From assembly GCF_001969385.1 (NCBI RefSeq), contig NZ_CP014796.1:2497501-2561500 (forward strand): a stretch of DNA of 64,000 nt. Direction: 5' to 3'. The position numbers and the translations under genes were made by a program. This DNA is from Salipiger profundus (GTDB taxonomy: Bacteria > Pseudomonadota > Alphaproteobacteria > Rhodobacterales > Rhodobacteraceae). This document shows positions 1 through 9,213 of this stretch, in pieces (positions within the stretch are counted from its first letter, which is position 1; each line of letters opens with the position of its first letter). The notes under the pieces were generated by a model. That model was given only the letters and a program-made list of their open reading frames with translations. It searched no databases and was not told the DNA's origin.

Positions 1-960
1 CATCTGTTCATAGAGCAGGCCTTCGCGGATGCCGTAGGACGAGATCGCGATCTCGGCCGGGCCGAAGCTGTCGATCAGCTCGGCGAGAACCTCGCCGGCG
101 AAGGGCACGAGGCTCATCCGCGCATTCGAGATCGAACACTTGGAACGCAGCGCTTCCAAGTCCGATTTCTCGATGAACTTCAGTGTCTCGGCCACGCTTT
201 CGCAGGTCATGCGGTATTCGTGCAGGACGTGCAGCGGGTAGTTGCGCCGCTCCATGTCGATGCGGGCGATGGCGCGCCACGAGCCGCCGACCAGGAACAG
301 CCGGGCGCCACGCATCTCGATCTTTTCACCGAGCCGCTTCATCGCCTTGCGTATGTGCTTCTCGCGCGCCTTCTTGCCGCCTTCGAGGTCCTTGAACCTG
401 AGCGGGCCGAGCGGTGAGGTCACGCGGCGGCCGATCTGACCGCCGGAAAGCTCGGCCAGTTCCATCGACGAACCGCCGATGTCGCAAATCAGACCGTCGG
501 CGCCGGGCCAGCCCAGCAGCACGCCCTGTGCGGAAAGGCGGGCCTCTTCCTCGCCGTCGATGACCCAGATCTTGAGGCCGGTCTTCTGCTCGATCTCGGC
601 ACGGAAGGCGGGGCCGTCCTCGGCCTCGCGCATGGCGGCGGTGGCGACGACAGTGAGCGGCGGCAGATCCATGCCGCGCGCCAGTGTCTGGAACCGGGCA
701 AGCGCCGACAGGGCGCGCTCTTTGCCCTCGGGGTTCAGGCGGCCGGTCTCGGGCATGCCGGCGCCGAGGCCGCACATGATCTTCTCGTTGTAGAAATACG
801 CCGGGCTGCGGGCCGCGCCGTCGAAGACCACAAGTCGGACCGAGTTCGATCCGATGTCCACGACACCGACGCGTGACAGGCGCCGCGCCTGCGGATCCTC
901 GAAGATCGGGCGCCCGAAAGGCCCCCAGTCGCCCTGGGCGGAGTCGGTCTGTCCGTCCAT
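1..960 (-). CDS. ppx: Ppx/GppA family phosphatase (exopolyphosphatase), C-terminus cut by window edge
   Basis: The product is an exopolyphosphatase or pppGpp phosphohydrolase that removes terminal phosphates from polyphosphate in the cytoplasm. From the ATG at 960 the frame stays open for 320 residues to the first base of the window, so the C-terminus is missing. The two phosphate-binding motifs of the ASKHA fold are visible: VVDIGSNSVRLVVFDG near residue 30 and LICDIGGSSMEL near residue 160. Glutamates suited to catalysis lie between them (for example MREAEDGPAF). It lies downstream of ppk1 on the same strand, the expected pairing of polyphosphate synthesis and degradation, but a flagellin gene sits between the two. 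Whether it acts on polyphosphate, pppGpp or both cannot be told from sequence. Confidence 0.9.
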   Translation of the reverse strand, partial: MDGQTDSAQGDWGPFGRPIFEDPQARRLSRVGVVDIGSNSVRLVVFDGAARSPAYFYNEKIMCGLGAGMPETGRLNPEGKERALSALARFQTLARGMDLPPLTVVATAAMREAEDGPAFRAEIEQKTGLKIWVIDGEEEARLSAQGVLLGWPGADGLICDIGGSSMELAELSGGQIGRRVTSPLGPLRFKDLEGGKKAREKHIRKAMKRLGEKIEMRGARLFLVGGSWRAIARIDMERRNYPLHVLHEYRMTCESVAETLKFIEKSDLEALRSKCSISNARMSLVPFAGEVLAELIDSFGPAEIAISSYGIREGLLYEQM

Positions 961-1073
961 CTGCTTCCCCGGCTGTTCTGTCTTCCTCCCCTATCACGCG
1001 AATGCGACCGGACGGAAGAGCTTCGGGAGAGCAACGCCCGGAGCCCGGTGGTGTTCCGAACGGGGCGCCCCTG

Positions 1074-2372
1074 TCAGCGGAAGAGGCCGAGAAGCGATTG
1101 CGGTGCACTGTTGGCGATCGACAGCGCCTGCGTGGCGAGCTGCTGCTGCACCTGAAGCGCCTGCAGCCGGGCCGAGCTTTCCTCGAGGTCGGCATCGACG
1201 AGCGTGCCGATGCCCGCCCTCATCGAATCGCTGAGGCGGTCGTTGAAGGCCGCCTGAGTCTGCAGCCGGTTCTGATCCGAGCCGAATCCCGCCGCCGCGT
1301 CGGTCGCGATGGTCAGCAGCGATTCGATCCGGCCTAGCGCGTCGACCGCGCCGGTGCCGGTGCTGACGTCGAGATCATCCAGCAGCGCGAGCCCGCCGCC
1401 GATGGTGTTGCCCGCGTCCGCCCCGAGGGTGTTGAGGCTGACCGTTATGGAATCGCTGCCGTCGGTCACCGATGACGTGAGGGCGAGGCCGCTTCCCGAG
1501 GCGGTCATCGACAGCGTGCCGGCGTCGATGCCGTTGCGCGCGGCATAGCTGTCGTAGCGCCGGGCGAGGGCGGTGAGCACGCTGTGCGCGGTATCGCCGT
1601 CGCGCGCCACGTAGGCGATCTCGGACCCGGCCATCTCGGCCTGCGTTTCCGAGGCGCCGGCGGTGGTGCGCAGTGTGTCCTGATCGAAGCTCGAATTGTC
1701 GGCATCAGTACCGTAGAGCGACAGGGAAAAGGCCATGCCTGCCTCGATGGTGATACTGCTGGCGTCGAGCGTCACGCTGCGGGTCGCATCCAGCGTGGCG
1801 GTGGCGGCGTCGGCGCTGTAGGTGCCGCCGCTGGCGGAGATGGAATGTGTGCCGGTGCCGAGGTCGCGTTTCGAGATCGCGATATCGACCCCGGTCACAC
1901 CGTTTTCCCCCCGCTGCAGGAAGCCGAGCACGGCGGCGCTGCCGGTGCCGGCATCGGTCCCGGTGTTCTTCAGGAGGTTCATGCCATTGAACTGCGCGGT
2001 CTCGACCACCGCGCCGATCTGGTCGCGCAGCGCGGCAATGCCGGACTGGATCTTGGCGCGATCGACGTTCTCACCCTGCGCGCTGACGACCCGGCCCTTC
2101 ATGTCGGTGAGCAGGTCGGTGATCGTCTCGGCGCCGCGCCGCGCGACGGAGAGCGTGGCATCGCCGAGCGCGAGACTGTCGGAAATCCTGCGGTAGCCGA
2201 CGACGTCGGCCTCCATCGTCTTGGAGATGGCCCAGACGGCGGCGTTGTCCCCGGCGCTAGCGACACGGCGGCCGGTCGCGATCTCCCTCTGGGTGTCGGC
2301 GATACTGCCGTTGATGCCTTGGAGCGTCGCCAGCGCGATGCGGGCGCTGTCGTTGGTCAGGATGCTGGACAT
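1074..2372 (-). CDS. Flagellin (filament protein), 432 aa
   Basis: This is the structural subunit of the flagellar filament, exported by the flagellar type III system. The N-terminal D0/D1 helix region (SSILTNDSARIALATLQGIN) and the C-terminal one (QALSIANSAPQSLLGLFR) are both typical of bacterial flagellin. The central 150-330 region is variable and rich in Ala, Ser, Thr and Asp, as expected for the surface-exposed D2/D3 part. The start at 2372 gives the standard MSSI N-terminus; an ATG 39 bases further upstream would add an untypical basic leader. No other flagellar gene lies in the window, and the gene sits alone between ppk1 and ppx. It could be the main or an alternative filament protein. 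Confidence 0.9.
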   Translation of the reverse strand: MSSILTNDSARIALATLQGINGSIADTQREIATGRRVASAGDNAAVWAISKTMEADVVGYRRISDSLALGDATLSVARRGAETITDLLTDMKGRVVSAQGENVDRAKIQSGIAALRDQIGAVVETAQFNGMNLLKNTGTDAGTGSAAVLGFLQRGENGVTGVDIAISKRDLGTGTHSISASGGTYSADAATATLDATRSVTLDASSITIEAGMAFSLSLYGTDADNSSFDQDTLRTTAGASETQAEMAGSEIAYVARDGDTAHSVLTALARRYDSYAARNGIDAGTLSMTASGSGLALTSSVTDGSDSITVSLNTLGADAGNTIGGGLALLDDLDVSTGTGAVDALGRIESLLTIATDAAAGFGSDQNRLQTQAAFNDRLSDSMRAGIGTLVDADLEESSARLQALQVQQQLATQALSIANSAPQSLLGLFR

Positions 2373-2623
2373 GGTCGGGCCTTTGCGGGGGCTGTCGGAA
2401 CGATCCGCCATTCTCGCGGAGCGGCCCCGGATCGGGGACGCGAGGTCCGGTCATTCAGCCGGAAACGGAGCCGCTTTGGCGCATTGCTCCGTGCCACTTG
2501 CCCCCAAGCGCATCGCCCACCATGCGGGGCAGATCTTAACCGGCGCCTTTGATCGCAAGGCACCGGAGCGGCAATTTCATGGCTTTTTCATGGCCCCGGG
2601 CGGAGGGCGCGCGGCGCTGAGGC

Positions 2624-4795
2624 TCAGTCGCCGTGCGTCAGCCGCGGCACATCGCCGGCGCCCGCCGAGCCACGGCCCGAAAGCGAGGGGTTCTCCATGA
2701 AGAACCGATGGCAATTGAAGGGCGCTTCGCCCTCTGGCACCGGGTGGCGCGTGAACTTCCCCGACGGCTCCATGACCCAGCTCTGCGTCGTGTCGGCGAG
2801 GTTCGCCGCCATGATCTGGCTGACGATCTGCGCCTTGACGGTGGCGTTCTCGATCTCGACCCCGGTTTCGACCCGGCGGTTGAGGTTGCGCCCCATCCAG
2901 TCCGCCGAAGAGATGAACACCCGCGCCTTGTCGTGCGGCAGGCCGTGGCCGTTGCCGAAGCAAACGATCCGCGAATGCTCGAGGAAGCGTCCGACGATGG
3001 ATTTCACCCGGATGGTCTCGGACAGGCCCTTGATGCCCGGCTTCAGCCCGCAGATGCCCCGGATCACGCAGTCGATCTCGACGCCCGCCTGACTGGCGGC
3101 ATAGAGCGCGTCGATCATGTTGGGTTCGATCAGCGAGTTCATCTTGAGCCAGATGCGCCCGGGGCGCCCGGCACGGGCGTGCTCGGCCTCGGCCTCGATC
3201 AGCTCGATCATCTTCGGCTTGAGCGAATGCGGCGAGATCACGAGGTTCTCGAGCCCCACCGGCTCGGCGTAGCCCGACAGGTAGTTGAAGATCTTCGCCG
3301 CATCGCGCCCGAGGGCGGGGTTGCAGGTGAAGAACGACAGGTCGGTGTAGATCTTGGCGGTGATCGGGTGGTAGTTGCCGGTCCCCCAGTGGGTGTAGGT
3401 CACCAGCTTGTCGCCCTCGCGGCGCACCACCTGACTGATCTTGGCGTGGGTCTTCCAGTCGAGGAAGCCGTAGACCACATGCGCGCCCGAGCGTTCCAGC
3501 CGGCGCGACTGGCGGATGTTGGCGGCCTCGTCGAAGCGGGCCTTGAGCTCGACCAGCGCGGTTACCGACTTGCCGTCCTCGGCCGCCTCGCAGAGCGCGG
3601 CCACGATGGGCGAGTTCTTCGAGGTCCGGTAGAGCGTCTGCTTGATCGCCACCACGTTCGGGTCGAGCGCCGCCTGATTGAGGAAGCGCACCACCATGTC
3701 GAATGTCTCGTAGGGGTGGTGCAGGAGCATGTCCTTCTGGGCGATGGCCGCGAACATGTCGCCGTCATGGTCCTGCACCCGCTCGGGCACACGCGGGGTG
3801 AAGGTCGGCCAGAGCAGGTCGGGCCGGCTGTCGAGCACCAGCTCCTTGAGGTCGGCGATGCCGATCATGCCGTCGAGCTCGATGACCTCGTCGTCCTGCA
3901 CGTGCAACTCGTCCTGCAGGATGCGGCGCAGGTCGCCGGGTGCGCCGGAACTGATGGTAAGCCGCACCACCTCGCCGCGGCGGCGCCGCTTCAGCGCCAC
4001 CTCGAACTCGCGCACGAGATCCTCGGCCTCTTCCTCGACCTCGAGGTCGCTGTCGCGCAGCACGCGGAAGCCGAAGTGATCCTTGACCCGGTAGCCGGGG
4101 AACATGCTCTCGATGTGCAGCAGCAGCACGTCCTCGAGGTAGATGAACCGGTTCTGGCCCTCGGCCGAGGGCAGGGCGATGAAGCGGTCGATCTGATGCG
4201 GGATCGGCAGCAGCGCGTTGCGGGTGCGCCGGTCGCGCTTGCGCTCGAGCGACATCGCAAGGCAGTAGCCCATGTTGGCGATGAAGGGGAACGGGTGCGC
4301 CGGGTCGATGGCCAGCGGCGACAGCACCGGGAAGATCTGCGTGAGGAACGCGGTTTCAAGATGCGCGCGGTCGGCCTCGGTCAGCTCGTCGCGCAGCACG
4401 ATGTCGATGCCGGCGGCGGCGAGCTGCTCCTCGAGCTGGTGCAGCACCTTCTGCTGGTGCGCCATGAGCGCGCGTGCGTCCTCGTTGATCTTCACGAGCT
4501 GCTCGGCCGGGGTCAGCCCGTCGGCGGCCGGGTTGGTGTTGCCCGCGTGGGCAAGCTCGCGCAGGCCGGCAACGCGCACGGTGTAGAACTCGTCGAGGTT
4601 GGTGGCCGAGATCGACAGGAAGCGCAGCCGCTCCAGCAGCGGCACGTTGGGGTTCTCGGCCTCTTCCAGTACGCGCCAGTTGAAGCCGAGCCAGCTCAGC
4701 TCGCGGTTGAAGAAGCGGTCCGGACCGGCGGGATCGAGATCGGGCAGGTCGGCCGGGGCCGGCAGCGGAGCTTTGAGGAAATCGGCAATCGTCAT
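2624..4795 (-). CDS. ppk1: Polyphosphate kinase 1
   Basis: The enzyme reversibly polymerises the gamma phosphate of ATP into inorganic polyphosphate. At 723 residues it has the full PPK1 length with N, head and two C-terminal domains. Near the start it carries FFNRELSWLGFNWRVLEEA. The phosphorylated histidine lies in WKTHAKISQVVRR near residue 450, followed by THWGTGNYHP. The second catalytic region is ISSADWMGRNLNRRVETG near residue 660. I chose the ATG giving MTIADFLKAP because homology begins there; an in-frame extension upstream overlaps hda and looks non-coding. hda lies just upstream on the same strand with 49 bases between, so the two may share a transcript. Confidence 0.96.
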   Translation of the reverse strand: MTIADFLKAPLPAPADLPDLDPAGPDRFFNRELSWLGFNWRVLEEAENPNVPLLERLRFLSISATNLDEFYTVRVAGLRELAHAGNTNPAADGLTPAEQLVKINEDARALMAHQQKVLHQLEEQLAAAGIDIVLRDELTEADRAHLETAFLTQIFPVLSPLAIDPAHPFPFIANMGYCLAMSLERKRDRRTRNALLPIPHQIDRFIALPSAEGQNRFIYLEDVLLLHIESMFPGYRVKDHFGFRVLRDSDLEVEEEAEDLVREFEVALKRRRRGEVVRLTISSGAPGDLRRILQDELHVQDDEVIELDGMIGIADLKELVLDSRPDLLWPTFTPRVPERVQDHDGDMFAAIAQKDMLLHHPYETFDMVVRFLNQAALDPNVVAIKQTLYRTSKNSPIVAALCEAAEDGKSVTALVELKARFDEAANIRQSRRLERSGAHVVYGFLDWKTHAKISQVVRREGDKLVTYTHWGTGNYHPITAKIYTDLSFFTCNPALGRDAAKIFNYLSGYAEPVGLENLVISPHSLKPKMIELIEAEAEHARAGRPGRIWLKMNSLIEPNMIDALYAASQAGVEIDCVIRGICGLKPGIKGLSETIRVKSIVGRFLEHSRIVCFGNGHGLPHDKARVFISSADWMGRNLNRRVETGVEIENATVKAQIVSQIMAANLADTTQSWVMEPSGKFTRHPVPEGEAPFNCHRFFMENPSLSGRGSAGAGDVPRLTHGD

Positions 4796-4844
4796 GGGGG
4801 GCTTATGCAACGCGGCTTGCAACATCTTCGTGACAGGGATCCCG

Positions 4845-5546
4845 TCACTCTGCCCTCTTTTTCGGCGCCGCTTCAAGCCTTGCGAGCACATCGCGCGCGA
4901 GCGCACGGGTGATCCCGCGCGGTCGTCCCATGGCGTTGGCATCGAGCGCGTCGACCAGGTCCCGCGCCATGGCGAAACTGCGCGACATGTGCCGCACGAG
5001 GTAGGGGATCACGTCGGGCGTCGGCACCACCTGCCGGTCGGCCAGAAGCTTGGCGAGCACGGCGGCCAGCAGCGTGTCGTCGGGATCGGGCAGGGTGGCG
5101 GTCTGCGTGCCCTCCATCCGGCTTTTCAGGTCGGCGACGACCAGCGGCCAGTGGCGGGGCGCGCTGCGGGCGGTGACCAGCAGCGGCTGCCGCTCGGCCA
5201 GCGCGAGGTTGTGGAGGTGGAACAGCGCCTCTTCCGTCTCGCGGTCTCCGGCGGATCGGTCGGCGTCCTCGACGCAGATCGGCCCGCGAGCGAGCGCTGG
5301 GATGTCGGCCCCGGGCAGGTCGGCCGCGGGCACGATGGCGGCACCGGTCTCGGCGGCCCAGACGTGCGCCAGATGCGTCTTGCCGGCGCCGGCGGGCCCC
5401 ACGAGGATCATCTTCCCGTTCGGCCACGACTGCCAGTCGTCGAGCAGCGCCACGGCCAGCCCGTTCGAGCGGCTGACGAAGTAATCCTCACGCCCCAGCG
5501 CGGCGCGGACCGGCAGGGGCAGGGGAAGCTGCTTCGGCCGGATCAT
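4845..5546 (-). CDS. hda: DnaA-related replication regulator (Hda/HdaA type)
   Basis: A 233-residue AAA+ protein that resembles DnaA domain III but lacks the C-terminal DNA-binding domain IV, which is the layout of Hda. Hda proteins act with the beta clamp to stimulate ATP hydrolysis by DnaA and so restrain re-initiation of replication. Visible motifs are a Walker A element, LVGPAGAGKT, near residue 50 and a Walker B-like ICVEDAD near residue 90, with arginines in the sensor region (VRHMSRSFAMARDLVDALD). The N-terminal QLPLPLPV segment resembles the short clamp-binding motif at the start of Hda proteins. Its ATG overlaps the stop of the upstream permease gene in an ATGA junction, indicating translational coupling. 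Confidence 0.85.
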   Translation of the reverse strand: MIRPKQLPLPLPVRAALGREDYFVSRSNGLAVALLDDWQSWPNGKMILVGPAGAGKTHLAHVWAAETGAAIVPAADLPGADIPALARGPICVEDADRSAGDRETEEALFHLHNLALAERQPLLVTARSAPRHWPLVVADLKSRMEGTQTATLPDPDDTLLAAVLAKLLADRQVVPTPDVIPYLVRHMSRSFAMARDLVDALDANAMGRPRGITRALARDVLARLEAAPKKRAE

Positions 5547-6610
5547 CGTTCGCCCTCTTCCGTCGTCCCCCGGTAGAGGCGGCTGTCGGTATACTGGTCG
5601 ATGAGGAAGCGCGCGACGACCCCGAGGGCGGCGGCGAGCGGCACGGCGACCAGCATCCCGATGAAGCCGAAGAGCGATCCGAAGACCGACAGCGCGAAGA
5701 TCAGCCACACCGGGTGCAGCCCGACCGAGTTGCCGACCAGCTTGGGCGTGAGGAAGTTGCCCTCGAGAAACTGGCCGAAGAAGAAGATGCCCGCCACGGC
5801 GGCGATCCAGATCCAGTCGCCCCAGAACTGGAACAGCGCCAGCCCGATGGCCAGCGCGCCGCCGACGATCGCGCCGACGTAGGGGATGAAGGTCAGCATC
5901 CCGGCGATGACGCCCACCACGAGGCCGAAGTTCAGCCCTACCGCCCAGAGCGCTACCGCGTAGTAGACCCCGAGGATCAGGCAGACCGACCCCATGCCCC
6001 GGATGAAGCCCGCGAGCGTCGCGTCGATGTCGCGGAACAGGCGGCGGATCACCGGCGCATGGTCGCGCGGCAGGAGCTTGTCGACGCGGGCGACCATCCG
6101 GTCCCAGTCGAGCAGCATGTAGACCGCGACGACAGGCACGATGACGAAGAGCATCAGGATGTTGATGAGCGACGCGGCCGAGGTCAGCGCGGTGTTGAGC
6201 AGCGCCGCGCCGCGTTCCTTGATGGTGTCGCCCACGGCAGCCAAGGTCTCGCGCATCGGGTTGCCCTCGACCATGACCGAGGGAAACTTCTCGACCAGGA
6301 AGGCCTGCAGGTTGCGGAAGAGCTGCGGCGCGACATCCACCAGCTGGTTGGTCTGCCGCACGAGCGCCGGCACCACAGCGAGCGCGAGGATGACGAAGAT
6401 CAGCACCGCGGCCACGGTGATCGTGCCGGTGGCCATGGCGCGGCTCATGCCGGCGCGTTCCAGCCGGTCGGCGACGGGATCGAGGAAATAGGCCACCGCG
6501 CCGCCAAGGACGAAGGGCAGCAGCACGTCGCCCAGGAACCACAGCAGCACGATGAACACCGCCGCGGCGATGCCCCAGTAGCTGACCTGTGTGCGCACCG
6601 GCAGAGCCAT
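5543..6610 (-). CDS. AI-2E family transporter (PerM-like permease)
   Basis: A 355-residue polytopic inner membrane protein of the AI-2E/PerM exporter family. Hydrophobic segments are seen near residues 10-45, 60-85, 150-175, 210-300 and 305-340, about eight in all. Family-like stretches include LLPFVLGGAVAYFLDPVADR near residue 35 and GMLTFIPYVGAIVGG near residue 240. The substrate is not known; members have been linked to autoinducer-2 export, sodium/proton exchange and other roles, so none should be assumed. The start at 6610 (MALPVRTQ) matches family lengths; an upstream in-frame extension is basic and unlike a membrane protein. The stop overlaps the start of hda by four bases. Confidence 0.88.
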   Translation of the reverse strand: MALPVRTQVSYWGIAAAVFIVLLWFLGDVLLPFVLGGAVAYFLDPVADRLERAGMSRAMATGTITVAAVLIFVILALAVVPALVRQTNQLVDVAPQLFRNLQAFLVEKFPSVMVEGNPMRETLAAVGDTIKERGAALLNTALTSAASLINILMLFVIVPVVAVYMLLDWDRMVARVDKLLPRDHAPVIRRLFRDIDATLAGFIRGMGSVCLILGVYYAVALWAVGLNFGLVVGVIAGMLTFIPYVGAIVGGALAIGLALFQFWGDWIWIAAVAGIFFFGQFLEGNFLTPKLVGNSVGLHPVWLIFALSVFGSLFGFIGMLVAVPLAAALGVVARFLIDQYTDSRLYRGTTEEGER

Positions 6611-7050
6611 GACCGCCTTTCGAAGAGAACCCGTCCCTACATCGCGTCTCGCCGCCCCGGTTGCAAGCCGCAGGGCGCGCCGGGTCGCGGAAATCCGGCG
6701 TTCTGGCGCGGCGTTTACACGGGTCATGCCGGGTTCGTCCGCCAATGGCAGCCGCAAGGCCGGCAGGAAGTCTCCGACATGTCTTTGGACATGGCGCGCG
6801 GGCAGCCTGCGGGTATCCTCCAACCCCGGGGGCTTTCAGGGATGCGGGACAGGGCTGCCCGCAGCGCCCGGGATCGTGTCGCGCGGGTCTTTCCGGCCTG
6901 CTCTGACCGGGCCCGCCCGCCCTTGCGGTGCTGCCGCTCGCGCCTGCGTCCTTCGAACCGTCAGGGGCCGCGTGCTTCCTCTCTTGCTCTCGCGCCGCCC
7001 TTCGCTTACCCCGTCCCGGACCGAATTCTTCTTCCGGGAGGCCCCGCCAC
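6611..7050. other. Divergent intergenic region without a recognised gene
   Basis: This 440-base gap separates the minus-strand permease-hda-ppk1 unit from plus-strand proS, so it should hold both promoters. I found no convincing -35/-10 pair. The only structure noted is a short inverted repeat, CATGTC-TTTG-GACATG, at 6778-6793. Open frames across it have skewed composition and no good ribosome binding site. A GGGAGG ribosome binding site for proS lies at its right end. Confidence 0.6.
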
Positions 7051-8394
7051 ATGCGTCTGAGCCGCTATTTCCTGCCCGTCCTCAAGGAGACGCCCGCCGA
7101 GGCGCAGATCGTCTCGCACCGCTACATGCTGCGTGCCGGCATGATCAAGCAGGCGAGCGCGGGCATCTATTCCTGGCTGCCGCTGGGCTACAGGGTGCTG
7201 CGCAAGATCGAGGACATCATCCACGACGAACAGCAGCGCGCTGGCCATATCCCGCTGCTCATGCCGACGCTGCAGTCGGCGGATCTCTGGCGCGAGTCGG
7301 GCCGTTACGAGGCCTACGGCGAGGAGATGCTGCGCATCACCGACCGCCACGACCGCGACATGCTCTACACGCCCACCGCCGAGGAGCTGATCACCGACAT
7401 CTTCCGCGCCAACGTCTCGTCCTACAAGGACCTGCCGCTGACGCTCTACCAGATCCAGTGGAAGTTCCGCGACGAGATCCGCCCGCGCTTCGGCGTGATG
7501 CGGGGCCGCGAGTTCTACATGAAGGACGGCTACAACTTCGACCTCACCAAGGAAGACGCGCTGCACGCCTACAACCGCCACCTCGTGTCCTACCTGCGCA
7601 CCTACGAGCGCATGGGCCTTCAGGCGATCCCGATGCGCGCGGATTCCGGCCCGATCGGCGGCGACGACACCCATGAATTCCTCGTGCTGGCCGAGACCGG
7701 CGAGTCCGAGGTGTTCTACGACTCCGAGATCACCGACCTGAAGTTCGGCGACCGCGAGATCGACTACGACAGCCACGAGCAGTGCCGCGCCGTGCTCGAG
7801 GAGTTCACCTCGCGTTATGCCCGCACCGACGAGACCCACGACGAGGCCCTGTTCAACCAGGTCCCGGAAGAGCGCCGCCGCACCGCGCGCGGCATCGAGG
7901 TGGGGCAGATCTTCTACTTCGGCACCAAGTACTCCGAGCCGATGGGCGCCACCGTATCGGATGGCGAGGGCAACCAGGTGCCGGTGCACATGGGCTCGCA
8001 CGGCATCGGCGTGTCGCGGCTGCTCGGCGCGATCATCGAGGCCAGTCACGACGACAAGGGCATCATCTGGCCCGAGGGCGTGACCCCGTTCCATTGCGGC
8101 ATCGTCAACCTCAAGAGCGGCGACGAGGCGGCGGATGCGGCCTGCGACAAGATCTACGCGGCGCTCAGGGCGCTGGGCCTCGACCCGCTCTACGACGACA
8201 CCAACGACCGGGCCGGGGCGAAATTCGCCACCATGGACCTGATCGGCCTGCCGTGGCGGATCACCGTCGGTCCGCGCGGGCTCAAGAACGGCGTTGTCGA
8301 GCTGACTTCGCGCCGCACCGGCGAGAGCGAGGAGCTGCCGCCCGAGGAGGCGGTTGCCAAGGTCGCGAAGATCTACGGCGTCGCGCAGGGCTGA
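7051..8394 (+). CDS. proS: Prolyl-tRNA synthetase (short alphaproteobacterial type)
   Basis: The enzyme charges tRNA-Pro with proline for translation. The 447-residue protein begins [19 protein letters not shown] and has the class II motifs: [15 protein letters not shown] near residue 35, the motif 2 region with [20 protein letters not shown] near residue 145, and [14 protein letters not shown] near residue 315. It lacks the roughly 180-residue editing domain that Escherichia coli ProS carries between motifs 2 and 3; this short form is normal in Alphaproteobacteria. The start has a GGGAGG ribosome binding site about eight bases upstream. A hairpin at 8423-8452 follows the stop. Confidence 0.97.
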   Translation: MRLSRYFLPVLKETPAEAQIVSHRYMLRAGMIKQASAGIYSWLPLGYRVLRKIEDIIHDEQQRAGHIPLLMPTLQSADLWRESGRYEAYGEEMLRITDRHDRDMLYTPTAEELITDIFRANVSSYKDLPLTLYQIQWKFRDEIRPRFGVMRGREFYMKDGYNFDLTKEDALHAYNRHLVSYLRTYERMGLQAIPMRADSGPIGGDDTHEFLVLAETGESEVFYDSEITDLKFGDREIDYDSHEQCRAVLEEFTSRYARTDETHDEALFNQVPEERRRTARGIEVGQIFYFGTKYSEPMGATVSDGEGNQVPVHMGSHGIGVSRLLGAIIEASHDDKGIIWPEGVTPFHCGIVNLKSGDEAADAACDKIYAALRALGLDPLYDDTNDRAGAKFATMDLIGLPWRITVGPRGLKNGVVELTSRRTGESEELPPEEAVAKVAKIYGVAQG

Positions 8395-8422
8395 CACCGC
8401 CCGGCATTCGGCATGAACGATC

Positions 8423-8456
8423 GGCCCGTCGCGAGGACAATCGCGGCGGGCCTTCT
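8423..8456 (+). terminator. Hairpin terminator after proS
   Basis: An 11-base stem (GGCCCGTCGCG with CGCGGCGGGCC, one G-T wobble) and an 8-base loop start 29 bases past the proS stop, followed by a short pyrimidine-rich tail (TTCTCG). The tail is weak, so termination may be partial. Confidence 0.6.
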
Positions 8457-8544
8457 CGTGCTTGCGGGCAAGGGGCCTCGACGCTTGATCGCAGCCCGTG
8501 CGGGGCGCTACGCTTGCGCTCGAGCAGAAAAGAAGAGGGCGACC

Positions 8545-9102
8545 ATGATCCTCAGGACGATGGCCCTTGCCGCGGGCCTCACAGGTGCGGCCACCCTGTC
8601 CCAGTTCCCGGAGTTCTCGCAGCAGTATACGCAGCGTCTCGGTGGCGCAGTGGACGAGCTGACCCGCGTCGTCGCGGAGTTCGACCGTGATGCCGAGACG
8701 GTGGGCCTCGGTCGGGACGAGGCGCTGCGCCAGCTCGCGACCGGCGGAGACTTCGGGGCGGCCCGCGCCGAGAGCCTGCGTGCGACCGTGGCGCGGCAGG
8801 CGAGGCTCTCCTCGGACCTCGCGGCCATCGAGGACGCGGGTCCCTTCATGCGCGCGCGTCTCGCGGCGCATCTCGCCGATCCCGACATCGCCGCGCGGGC
8901 CTGGGAGAATTTCCGGCCCGGCCTGCCGATGACCTTCGAAGGTGCGGTCTTTGCCGGCGCGGGATTCGGCGCGGGCTGGCTGCTACTGGCAGCGCTGGTC
9001 TCGGTGCTCCGCTGGCCGCTGCGCCGCCGCAGGCACCGCGCTCCGATAATGGCGCGGGCCGGTAGGATCGAGCCAGGCGCCCCGCGGCGCGCGAACGGAT
9101 GA
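8545..9102 (+). CDS. DUF2937 family membrane protein
   Basis: A 185-residue protein of the uncharacterised DUF2937 family. It starts with a hydrophobic segment (residues 1-20), has the family-like FSQQYTQRLGGAVDELTRVV near residue 23, a charged helical middle, and one membrane segment near residues 140-165 (FAGAGFGAGWLLLAALVSVL) followed by a very basic tail. This suggests an inner membrane protein with most of its mass on one side. The start is chosen because AGAAGAGGG lies upstream at a suitable distance and because family similarity begins at MILRTMALA. It follows proS on the same strand after a probable terminator. No function can be given. Confidence 0.75.
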   Translation: MILRTMALAAGLTGAATLSQFPEFSQQYTQRLGGAVDELTRVVAEFDRDAETVGLGRDEALRQLATGGDFGAARAESLRATVARQARLSSDLAAIEDAGPFMRARLAAHLADPDIAARAWENFRPGLPMTFEGAVFAGAGFGAGWLLLAALVSVLRWPLRRRRHRAPIMARAGRIEPGAPRRANG

Positions 9103-9120
9103 AGTCCCGAACCGGACCGC

Positions 9121-9141
9121 CGTAGGGTGGGTTTTCAACCC
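9121..9141. repeat. GTAGGGTGGGT palindromic repeat, copy 1 (degenerate)
   Basis: GTAGGGTGGGTTTTCAACCC is a short imperfect palindrome (GGGTT with AACCC) sharing its left half with the copies near 9184, 29780 and 52694. It lies in the convergent gap between the DUF2937 gene and glmM. Confidence 0.6.
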
Positions 9142-9183
9142 GTCGTTACAACCGAACCCTCGCGAGGCGGCTACGCGAACCGG

Positions 9184-9210
9184 CGTAGGGTGGGTCTGAG
9201 ACCCACCACC
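9184..9210. repeat. GTAGGGTGGGT palindromic repeat, copy 2
   Basis: GGTGGGTCT-G-AGACCCACC forms a perfect 9-base stem at 9189-9207, preceded by CGTA. It ends four to seven bases before the glmM stop codon and may serve as a shared terminator or as a REP-like element between convergent genes. Confidence 0.65.
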
Positions 9211-9213
9211 GCG

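Noticed and set aside
2440..2500. Sigma-54-like TGGCACG...TGC element upstream of the flagellin gene
   Set aside because: The GG to GC spacing is one base too long, and sigma-54 promoters need exact spacing.
2633..4912. Very long plus-strand open frame (759 codons) opposite ppk1
   Set aside because: It lies wholly antisense to ppk1, has repetitive Arg/Val/His composition without domains, and is expected from the high GC content of third codon positions.
6661..6906. 81-codon plus-strand frame in the gap before proS
   Set aside because: No ribosome binding site, skewed composition and no similarity.
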